NCBI RefSeq assembly: GCF_027409185.1
Contig: NC_084478.1
Coordinates: 79,591,624-79,655,623 of the forward strand
DNA: 64,000 nucleotides
Source of the DNA: Cynocephalus volans
Lineage: Eukaryota > Chordata > Mammalia > Dermoptera > Cynocephalidae
Direction of reading: 5' to 3'
Part shown: one piece after another, positions 55,044 to 64,000 of the stretch
How the letters are laid out: the number at the start of each line of letters is the position of its first letter
Numbering within the stretch: the stretch's first letter is position 1
Position numbers and translations under genes: made by a program
The notes under the pieces: model-generated
The model's input: only the letters and a program-made list of their open reading frames with translations
Told to the model about the DNA's origin: nothing
Databases searched by the model: none

Positions 55044-56107
55044 GAGTTTAAAGTTTGGGAAATTTTGTAGAAATAAGTAATGAATGTTTGTAGGTGAGCT
55101 GTGGTACATGCCTTACTCTAATCAGGAGACACTGTGCCAAGATAATTGTACAGGAAAATTTCCAGATTCACGTTTGTATTTTTATAAAAGCAAATCACAA
55201 TGTGATATATGTTAGGAATAGGAAGACTTAAATGACATTCCTTATTAAATCAGGAACTTGGGAGAAGGAATAGCATATATCACCATAAATATCTGGGAAC
55301 CATAAGAGACCTGTCTCCTGAACCTGGGACCCCTACTATATTTCTTTAGTGACTTTACACACTTGTATCAAAGTCCCTACTCATTGCCATTAGGGCTTTG
55401 CTTTGCATCATTGGGATAAGCTTATGCCGCCTGTGAAGCATAACTCAAATGGAATGTTGCCAAAAGTGAAAACTTTTAGGATAAACTTCTATCAGAGATA
55501 CCTGGGTATCTCCAGCTAATTGTTTTAACTTCCTTCAGGGAAATCCTAAGCTAAGGTTTTCCTATTTCTGTGGCCTAAATCCTGGCCCAATGTGTACACT
55601 GAAGTTTTGTCATTTTGTTTAATGTGCCTGAGGGTCAACTCCAATTGCCTTTTCTCTTGGCTGATCTCAAAACTATCGTTTCTGAAAATTTCTTTTCCAT
55701 TAAGAACTAATCTCTTGGACCAAAGTAATCTATGGCTGATGGCTAGTTATTTAGCCAATGAAGGGACCAAGCAAAGACTGCCTGCATTTAATCCTAGTTT
55801 TGGTGTGTACAACCGAATAGATAAAAAAAATTTTCTAATTCTGACATGAGCCTTGTTAATTGGTAGCTTTTATCTACTGCATTTGGACAAATTAGAATGA
55901 TATTTCCAGTTCCGGGCTGAGGAGACCTAATACGTAAAAACATAGCCCTGCCAGCTGAGAGGACCCATGATGGGCTTTGTTCTCTAAAGCTCTCAGGAGG
56001 TAGAAAGTCCGACATTGTCCAGGGTGCTGGGCAATGGCTCTGCAGACATCCTAACTCCACCCAAGGACCACCCTGGAGCTTTCCCACCCGCCCATTTTGC
56101 AGTTGGG
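55044..56107. other. unassigned, possibly ERV internal DNA
   Basis: No gene recognised. Some wording resembles class I ERV internal sequence and it abuts an LTR-like stretch, but no motif, PBS or boundary is clear. Confidence 0.3.
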
Positions 56108-56574
56108 ATTGTTACCAGCATATTCTCATAGCAAGGAACTGGAGCCAAGCCAGATTAATTCGGTTTCTAGGGCCTATGAAGCCTGTAGTAGTCCGCCCTT
56201 GAACTGACCTTTGCCTCATTATAATCTCATTATAATAAAATTAGCGTTGAGGTTTTTGTCCCCACTCCCCTCCCGTGGGTTTTCCACACACATTATGGGT
56301 AAGAACATGAGCAGGAGGAAAACAGTTTAATAGCCTGCAAGTGCTAATCAAGTGATGTAGACATACCCCATCAGGATGACATGCCTCAGGACCACCCCCA
56401 AATCTAGTCAGATATAGTACCCAACCCCCCAGCCCTTTGGAGCCATTGTCTCCCTTGCCATTCCTCCCTTGGAAAGTACTTCAACAAACTTTACTTTTTT
56501 GTTTCTTTCGCTTATCTGTAATTCTTAACTGCATCGGTGGAAAGGACCGAGGAATCATCAAAATTCCAGTAACA
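56108..56574 (+). mobile_element. ERV LTR-like sequence
   Basis: Begins near 'tgttaccagcatattctc' and ends '..aaaattccagtaaca'. It has 'gaaagtacttcaacaaactt' and 'ctgcatcggtggaaaggacc', reminiscent of class I ERV LTR 3' halves. No matching short duplication was found, so the left limit is uncertain. Confidence 0.5.
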
Positions 56575-56782
56575 ATTTGCTTTGTTTGCCATAACCACTA
56601 AGACATTCAATGATGACACTTGATGAATAGTTTATAGCAAGGTCAAAATTATAGCACTGGAGATAAGTGAAATTCTTCCTTATGATGACATATAAAAACA
56701 ACTAAAGAATTTTCTCTATCTTCATATTTTCTGATTAAAAATTTTACTCATAATACAACATAATTAGCTTTAAGAAATGGAG

Positions 56783-56882
56783 GGCTGGCCAGTTAGCTCA
56801 GCTGATTAGAGCATGGTGTTATAACACCAAGATCAAGTGTTTGGATCCCCATATCAGCCAGCCGCCAAAAAATAAAAATAAA
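56783..56882 (+). mobile_element. tRNA-Ile-derived SINE, monomer
   Basis: 'gagggctggccagttagctc', 'ttataacaccaagatcaagt', 'cagccagccgcc' and an A-rich tail. 'aagaaat' flanks both sides. Confidence 0.88.
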
Positions 56883-57082
56883 AAAGAAATCAAATCACTA
56901 GATTACTTCTAGCCCTAAAATTTGATGATTCTCCACGTAGAGAGTCTGATTCCAAGGACGTGCCTAGCAACATCCAAAAGTGATCATTTTCAATTGAGAT
57001 CCTGAAGAGGGAGTCTCTTTCAACAGCCAGAAAGACAGATTCAGAAGCTGTGAGCTCACACAAGTTAGAAAGGTTTGAAGTG

Positions 57083-57188
57083 AGGGCCAAGCCCGTGGCG
57101 CACTGGGAGAGTGCGGGTTCGGATCCTATATAGGAATGGCCGGTGCACTCACTGGCTGGCTTTTTCGGTCACGAAAAAGACGAAAAAA
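57083..57188 (+). mobile_element. GC-rich SINE, internally shortened
   Basis: 'agggccaagcccgtggcgca', then directly 'gagtgcgggttcggatccta', 'atggccggtgcactcactgg' and 'ggtcacgaaaaagacg'. The 'gcgctgggagcgcagcg' block is missing. Perfect duplication 'aaaggtttgaagtg' at 57069-57082 and 57189-57202. Confidence 0.93.
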
Positions 57189-57332
57189 AAAGGTTTGAAG
57201 TGTCTTATCACTATAAGCAAACTCATCTTTGGTATAGTCCCAACTTCCCTTTTAACCTTCTTTTTCTTTTCCTGGAAAGCTGACCTGCCCTTCTCTGCCC
57301 TATATCCCAATATCCCAATTTCAATCATTTTA

Positions 57333-57486
57333 AGATGACCGGTAAGGGGATCTCAACCCTTGACTTGGTGTTGTCAGCACCACGCTCTCCCAAGTGAGCT
57401 AACCGACCATCCCTATATAGGGATCTGAACCCGTGGCCTTGGTGTTATCAGCACCACACTCCTCCAAGTGAGCCACGGGCCAGCCC
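57333..57486 (-). mobile_element. dimeric tRNA-Ile-derived SINE
   Basis: Antisense dimer from 'gatgaccggtaaggggatct' to 'gccacgggccagccct'. There is almost no tail, and the duplication is unclear. Confidence 0.88.
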
Positions 57487-57639
57487 TCCATTAGATATTT
57501 TTCTAAATGTTCATCTCCCAAGGTGTAAGCTGAGAATGACTTAAGTCGTGAGCTCTCCCAGCTTTGCATAGAGGGTTGTCAAAGACCAAAGCGCTCCAAT
57601 ACTCAAATAAATGACTCTCTAACAAAAGAATTTCTGGCG

Positions 57640-58325
57640 TTGTAGCAGCATTTCATTTAATAAATATTTACTGAACCCTACTATGTGCCAGTAAGAGATT
57701 TAGGAGATACAGATAGAGAATGAACAAGACAGATAACTTCTCTGCCTGCATGGAACTTAGAGTCTAGTTGGGGAGACAAATAATAAACAATATATAATAT
57801 AATGTCAAGTAGTGATGTGTGCTGTAAAGAAAAAATTCCGGTTAAGGGGGTAGAAAGTGATGATATTTGCTATTTTAGAAAGGGTGTGGTTTCTTACGTG
57901 AGTAAGTGAAGGAGAGAGCCATATGAATATCCAGGACAAGTGTTGTAGGCAAAGAGAATGGAAAATACAAAGGCCCAAAGGCAGGAAAGTACTAGGTGTT
58001 ACTGAGATATAGTAGGGCTAGACTATTCTCAGCTATGAAGCAGAATGGTAGGAGGTGAGATTAGAGAGTTAACCAAGGGCCAGATCATCTATGGCCTTGA
58101 AGATCATGGTAAGGACTTTGGATTTTATTTTACATCCAAATAAATGGGAAGTGCAAGGAGACTGACACAAACGCACTTATGTTGTAATACTCTGGCTGCT
58201 GTGTAGCTACTGGATTTATAGGGAGGCAAGTGTGGAAGCAGAGAGGACAGTTAGGAAGCTATTGCAGTGGTCCAGGTGAGAGATGTGGTAGCTTGGACTA
58301 AGGTAATACTAGTGGCCTAATTTAT
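57640..58325 (+). repeat. ancient interspersed repeat, long copy, family not assigned
   Basis: The best copy in the window: 'ctatgtgccagtaagagat', 'catggaacttagagtctag', 'gtgctgtaaagaaaaaattc', 'agatcatctatggccttgaa', 'aaggactttggattttattt' and 'ctattgcagtggtccaggtg' in order. No coding frame. Confidence 0.6.
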
Positions 58326-58365
58326 TGTTGGGAAGGGGCACACACAAATCACAATACTTTCAGCT

Positions 58366-58770
58366 TGCTATGGTTTGAATGTGTCCCCTCCAAAATTCAG
58401 GTGTTGAAACTTAATGGCCAACATGATAGGACTAAGAGGTGGGGCCTTTAAAGGTGATTAGGTCCTGAGGGCTCCTCCCTCATGAATGGCATTAAGGCCT
58501 TTATAAAAGAGGCTTTGTGCAGCTCTTTTTAGGCTCTTTTGCCCTTTTTGCTGAGGACACAGCACTCCTTCCCTTTGGAGGATGCAGCAGCAAGGTGCCA
58601 TCTAGGAAGCAGAGAGCGGCCCTTACCAGACAACCAAACCTGCCGGTGCCTTGATCTTAGATTTCCCAGCCTCCAGAACTATAAGAAAATAAATTTATGT
58701 TCTTTATAAATTACTCAGTCTGCAGTGTTTCTTTTTCAGTATTTTGTAGCAGCACAAACTGACTAAGACA
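58366..58770 (+). mobile_element. MLT1/MST-type MaLR LTR
   Basis: 'tgctatggtttgaatgtgtc' to 'aactgactaagaca', full length in sense. 'ttataaaagaggctttgtgc' is the promoter region and 'agaaaataaatttatgttct' carries the poly(A) signal. Confidence 0.85.
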
Positions 58771-59247
58771 TAGCCTCACCTTCCCACTATATGACCACTG
58801 AATAAGAGAAAAATCCCCAAACCAACAAAGTTCTCTTAGACTCCTGGCTTTTGTTCATTTGGTTCCCACCATAAAAATCCTATCTATCCTTGAAGAGTAA
58901 GTTCAAAAATCACCTTTTGGAATGGATTATTTCTTCTTCTGTAGACCCACATACTCTGTATCTCTATGAGTAAGTTACTTCATTTTGCCTTGTATATGTG
59001 TAATTCATTAGGTTTATGGCCTCCTTTCTTCACTGTAAATTTCTGAAGGACAGAGTCAGTCACATATTTCCTTGTTTACAAGATACCTAGTAGCCCTTAA
59101 GAATTTGATAAAGACTTTGCAAAATAACTGTAGTGAGCTGCTTTCCTTAGGTCACTAATACAATGACATGTTAATCCTCTTGCGAAAGCCAATTCCCATA
59201 GCACTAAAATTTTAGTCACTATTTATACAGTTCTTTATTTACTCTAA
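58771..59247. other. unassigned intronic DNA
   Basis: No exon recognised; possibly an L2 remnant around 58850-59110 ('gaaggacagagtcagtcac'). Confidence 0.35.
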
Positions 59248-59263
59248 TTTGGAATAGATTTTT

Positions 59264-59425
59264 TAAAATTTTATTTTCTCGATATATATTGTGGCTGATT
59301 ATTGTTGCCCATCACCAAAACCTCCCTCCCTCCAACTTCCTCTCCTCCCCCCCACCGATGTCCCCTCTGTTTGCTTGTCGTATCAACTTCAAGTAATTGT
59401 GGTTGTTATATCTTCTCCCCCCTCC

Positions 59426-59479
<54 letters not shown>

Positions 59480-62400
59480 TTATATATTAATTTTTAGCTC
59501 CCACCAATAAGTGAGAACATGTGGTATTTCTCTTTCTGTGCCTGACTTGTTTCACTGAATATAATTCTCTCAAGGTCCATCCATGTTGTTGCAAATGGCA
59601 GTATTTCATTCGTTTTTATAGCTCAGTAGTATTCCATTGTGTAGATATGCCACATTTTCCGTATCCACTCATCTGATTTGGCTATTGTAAAGAGTGCTGC
59701 GATGAACATTGGGGAACAGGTATACCTTCGACTTGATGATTTCCATTCCTCTGGGTATATTCCCAACAGTGGGATAGCTGGGTTGTATGGTAGATCTATC
59801 TGCAATTGTTTGAGGAACCTCCATACCATTTTCCATAGAGGCAGCACCATTTTGCAGTCTCACCAACAATGTATGAGAGTTCCTTTTTCTCCACAACCTT
59901 GCCAGCATTTATTGTTCAGAGTATTTTGGATTTTAGCCATCCTAACTGGGGTTAGGTGGTATCTCAGTGTGGTTTTAATTTGCATTTCCCGGATGCTGAG
60001 TGATGCTGAGCATTTTTTCATATGTCTGTTGGCCATTTGTATATCTTCCTTAGGGAAATGTCTACTTAGCTCTTTTGCCCATTTTTTAATTGGGTAGCTT
60101 GTTTTATTCTTGTAAAGTTGTTTGAGTTGCTTAAATATTCTGGATCTTAATCCTTTGTCAGATGTATATTTTGCAAATATTTTCTCCCACTCTGTTGGTT
60201 GTCTTTTAACTCTGCTAATTGTTTCTTTTGCTGTGCAGAAGCTTTTTAGTTTGATATAATCCCATTTGTTTATTGTTCCTTTGGTTGCCCGTGCTTTTGG
60301 GGTCGTATTCATGAAGTCTGTGTCCAGTCCTATTTCCTGAAGTGTTTCTCCTATGTTTTCAATAAGAAGTTTTATTGTTTCAGGGTGTATATTTGAATCC
60401 TTAATCCATTATGAGTTGATTTTAGTATATGGTGAGAGGTATGGGTCTAGTTTCATTCTCCTGCATATGGATATCCAGTTATCCCAGCACCATTTGCTGA
60501 AGAGGCAGTCCCTTCCCCAGTGAATAGGCTTGGTGCCTTTGTCAAAGATCAGATGGCAGTAAGTGTGTGGGTTGATTTCTGGATTCTCTATTCTATTCCA
60601 TTGATCAGTGTGTCTGTTTTTATGCCAGTACCATACTGTTTTGGTTATTATAGCTTTTTAGTATAGCTTAAAGTCAGGTAGTGTTATGCCTCCAGCTTTA
60701 TTTTTTTTGCTCAGCATTGCTTTGGCCATGCGTGGTCTTTTATTGTTCCATATAAATGTCTGGATAGTTTTTTCCATTTCTGAGAAAAATGTCTTTGGAA
60801 TTTTGATGAGGATTGCATTGAATTTGTATATCACTTTGGGTAGTATGGACATTTTCACTATGTTGATTCTTCCAATCCAAGAGCATGGGATATCTTTCCA
60901 TCTTCTTGTATCCTCTCTAATTTCTCTCAGCAGTGGTTTGTAGTTCTCATTATAGAGATTTTTCACCTCCTTGGTTAACTCAATTCCTAAGTATTTTATT
61001 TTTTTGGTGGCTATTGTAAATGGGCAGGCTTTCTTGATTTCTCGTTCTGCATGTTCACTATTGGAGAAAAGAAATGCTACTGATTTTTGTGTGTTGATTT
61101 TGTATCCTGCTGCTGTGCTGAAATCATTTATCAATTCCAGCAGTTTTTTTGTAGAAGTTTTAGGCTGTTCGATATATAGGATCATGTCATCTGCAAACAG
61201 GGACAGTTTGACTTCATCTTTTCCAATCTGGATGCCCTTTATTTCCTTCTCTTCTCTGATTGCTCTGGCCAGTACTTCCAACACTATGTTGAATAGGAGT
61301 GGTGAGAGTGGGCATCCTTGTCTAGTTCCTGTTCTTAAAGGAAAAGCTTTCAGCTTTTGCCCATTCAGGATGATATTGGCAGTGGGTTTGGCATATATGG
61401 CTTACATTATGTTGAGATACTTTCCCTCTATACCTAACTTATAGAGGTCTTTGTCATGAATGAGTGCTGAACATTATCAAATGCTTTTTCAGCATCTATA
61501 GAGATGATCATATGGTCCTTGTGTTTGACTTTATTAATATGGTGTATCACATTTATTGATTTGCGTATGTTGAACCAACCTTGCATCCCTGGGATGAATC
61601 CCACTTGATCGTGGTGAATAATTTTACATATGTGTTGCTGTATTCTGTTTGCTAGTATTTTAGTGAGGATTTTTGCATCTATATTCATCAAGGATATCAG
61701 CCTGTAGTTTTCTTTTTTGGTTATATCTTTACCTGGTTTTGGTATCAGGATGATGTTTGCTTCATAGAATGAGTTTGGGAGATTTGCGTCTGTTTCAGTC
61801 TTTTGGAATAGTTTGTAAAGAATCAGTGTCAATTCCTCTTTGAATGTTTGGTAAAATTCTGCTGTGAATCCATCTGGTCCTGGGCTTTTCTTTGTTGGGA
61901 GCCTTCTGATAACAGCTTCAATCTCCTTTATTGTTATTGGTCTGTTCAAATTTTCTACATCTTCATGGTTCAATTTTGGGAGCTTGTGTGTGTCCAGAAA
62001 TTTATCCATTTCCTCCAGATTTTCAAATTTGTTGGTGTATAGTTGTTTATAGTAGTCTCGAATGATTCCTTGTATTTCAGATGAATCAGTTGTAATATCG
62101 CCTTTTTCATTTCTAATTTTTGTTATTTGAGTCTTCTCTCTTCTTTTTTTTGTTAGCCCTGCTAATGGTTTGTCAATTTTATTTATCTTTTCAAAAACCA
62201 ACTTTTTGATTCGTTGATCTTTTGTATTGTTTTTTTGGTTTCAATTTCATTCACTTCTGCTCTGATCTTAATGATTTCTTTCCGTCTGCTAACTTTAGGT
62301 TTGGATTGTTCTTGTTTTTCTAGTTCTTTAAGGTGAAGTGTTAGGTTGTTCACTTGCCATCTTTCCATTCTTCTGAGGTCAGCATTTAATGCAATAAATT

Positions 62401-62999
62401 TCCCCCTTAATACTGCTTTTGCAGTATCCCACAGGTTTTGGTATGATGTATCATTATTTTCATTAGTTTCAATAAATTTTTTGATTTCCTGCTGGATTTC
62501 TTCTTGGACCCATATGTCATTAAGGAGAATGCTGTTTAATTTCCATGTGTTTGTATAGTTTCCAGAGTTTTGTTTGTTATTAATTTCTAGTTTTAATCCA
62601 TTGTGGTCTGAGAAAATACATGGGATAATTCCAATTTTTTTGAATTTATTGATCCATCAAGAAGACATAACAATCATAAATATGTACGCACCCAATGTTG
62701 GAGCAGCCAGATTTATAAAACAAACTCTATTAGACCTAAAGAAGGAAATAGACACTAATACTATAATAGCAGGGGACCTGAACACCCCACTGTCAATATT
62801 AGACAGACCATCTAGGCAAAGAATCAGTAGAGAAACACAAGATCTAAACAATACTCTAGACCAATTGGAATTGGCAGATATCTACAGAACATTCCATCCA
62901 ACCACCTCAGAATATTCATTCTTCTCATCAGCACATGGATCATTCTCCAGGATAGATCACATATTAGGTCACAAATCAAGTCTCAATAAATTCAAAAAA
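59264..62999 (-). mobile_element. L1 with short 5' inversion
   Basis: Minus-strand L1 (59264 to about 62652) with the 3' UTR at the left, then an inverted 347-bp 5' piece of ORF2 endonuclease on the plus strand (62653-62999). The whole is flanked by 'tttggaatagattttt' at 59248-59263 and 63000-63015. ORF2 keeps recognisable blocks: [20 protein letters not shown] (palm/fingers), SIDAEKAFD, and FADD at the RT active site (in the frame 61284-60658). Several shifts and stops break it. Element positions overlap by about 15 nt at the inversion ('aataaattcaaaaaa' in both parts), as in twin priming. ORF1 is absent. Confidence 0.93.
59430..59476 (+). repeat. (TG)n microsatellite
   Basis: A 47-bp pure TG run within the L1 3' UTR. 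Confidence 0.97.
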
Positions 63000-63015
63000 T
63001 TTGGAATAGATTTTT

Positions 63016-64000
63016 AAATGGATTGTGTTTTCCAGTTTTCACTCAGGAGTTTATGACTTACTAGCTTTGTACTTTCCCTCAATTTATCTATTTACAGTTG
63101 GTAGCTTAATGATTTATTTATATTACTCACATACTGGGGTCATAATTTTAGGCATTATTTCATTGGAAAAACACAATCTTAAGAAATATAAACTTTTAAC
63201 AAGTCAGAATGATTTTTTTCTAAATTTATTTTTTGTTTGGTTCATTAAAAAGTTCAAACACAGATAAAAGAAAAAAGAATTCAAACGCAGAGATAAATAG
63301 TAAAAGTCCCCCAAACTCACTAATCCCTGTCCCAAGAGGCAGCAAATGTTAAGTTGTGTATCTCTCTAAGACATTAAATATTTTATATATATATATATGT
63401 TATTTTATTCATTCATGCATTAACCAAATATCTATTATATGCTAGGCATTGGATATACAAAGGTACGCAAAAGCAGACAGAGAATCTCTATTCACGGGAC
63501 TTACAGTCTAGTGTATATGTGTATACACACACATATATGTTTTAAAAATAAAAATAGAATCAGAAAAAGCCAGCAAAAGTACAACACTCAATGTGAGGGG
63601 CACACCTTGAGGCACAAAACCTTTATCTACAGTAACAAGAAAGGAGTTTATAGGCTAGTGAAGGGAACTTGTCTGGACTCAGTTTGGTTTCAAGAAGCAG
63701 AAAAGAGAAAGGGCTGAAGATCAAGCAACCCGGTCAGTAAGGCAATGGGGAAAAAAAGTCTTTGTTATGACAAGCCCTACAGCTGCCTATATCCACTGGT
63801 TGGGAAAATGCACAACAACGCTAGATCATAAATTAAAATTTCTGCTAGCCTGGATCATGGTCCTAACCTTCTCTCCACATGTACCTTCTGCAAATGACTG
63901 ATCTAAAGAAAAGTTACTGCAATTAAAGATGTTATCAAACAAAACAAAAAACTCCAGCACAGTAAATATACAATATTCTACATGAAAATGGGATGAAAGG
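63016..64000. other. unassigned intronic DNA
   Basis: AT-rich with a short (TA)n near 63383-63398. No exon, repeat boundary or RNA gene recognised. Confidence 0.35.

Noticed and set aside
55794-56087. A TEX11 exon on the minus strand
   Set aside because: The frame lacks paired splice sites, overlaps ERV-like sequence and has no TEX11-like residues.
9360-56882. tRNA-Ile genes
   Set aside because: Many copies carry pol III A and B boxes, but they have A-rich tails, target duplications and no proper acceptor stem or CCA-end context. They are SINEs.
60658-62201. Active L1 ORF2
   Set aside because: RT blocks and FADD are visible, but the frame is broken into several pieces, the 5' part is inverted and ORF1 is absent.
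1-64000. CRISPR arrays, operons, bacterial promoters or riboswitches
   Set aside because: Nothing of the kind is present; the window is mammalian nuclear DNA.

Overview
This is a mammalian nuclear window. The tRNA-Ile-like SINEs that litter it (about 30 copies, A box tagctcagttggttagagc) match the CYN type described from colugos (Dermoptera), so a colugo is the likeliest source; this is recalled knowledge, not a search. MIR, L2, MER5, MaLR LTRs and many L1 layers are the usual placental background. GC content is low and real coding sequence is sparse.

The only gene recognised is the 3' end of TEX11 on the minus strand. Five exons can be placed with consensus splice sites and continuous phase: 26322-26173, 24839-24731, 23813-23693, 12162-11998 and 11335-11264 (stop), with AATAAA at 11134-11129. 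Together they encode about the last 205 residues. TEX11 is X-linked in other placentals, so this is probably X chromosome. Positions 1 to about 11,100 are downstream intergenic DNA. Everything above 26,322 would be upstream intron, because no further exon was found.

The rest is a record of retrotransposition. An FDPS retrocopy (26597-27797) has a poly(A) tract, a probable duplication and both Asp-rich catalytic motifs destroyed. A 5'-inverted L1 (about 28300-32155) sits in an older L1. A minus L1 (36475-37550, resuming at 54465-54935) is split by a 16.9-kb block. That block reads as an ERV transcript reinserted by L1 machinery: it starts at R-U5, ends at U3-R-poly(A), and is flanked by a 14-bp duplication. 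Inside it lie two ERV LTRs with 4-bp duplications, a 2.4-kb L1, a MaLR LTR, several SINEs and three composite elements. A further 5'-inverted L1 with a 16-bp duplication occupies 59264-62999.

The most interesting item is the composite family at 40474-42678 (+), 46014-47369 (-) and 52609-54155 (+). Each copy has its own target-site duplication and an intact L1-like 5' end, then an L1-type 5' leader and a GC-rich tandem-repeat (VNTR) block. Two copies continue through about 75 bp of the L1 ORF2 endonuclease region, with ORF1 and most of ORF2 missing, into an L1-like 3' end; the third stops at poly(A) right after the VNTR. The shared internal junctions mark a propagating non-autonomous family, analogous in layout to hominoid SVA/LAVA but built from a different L1.
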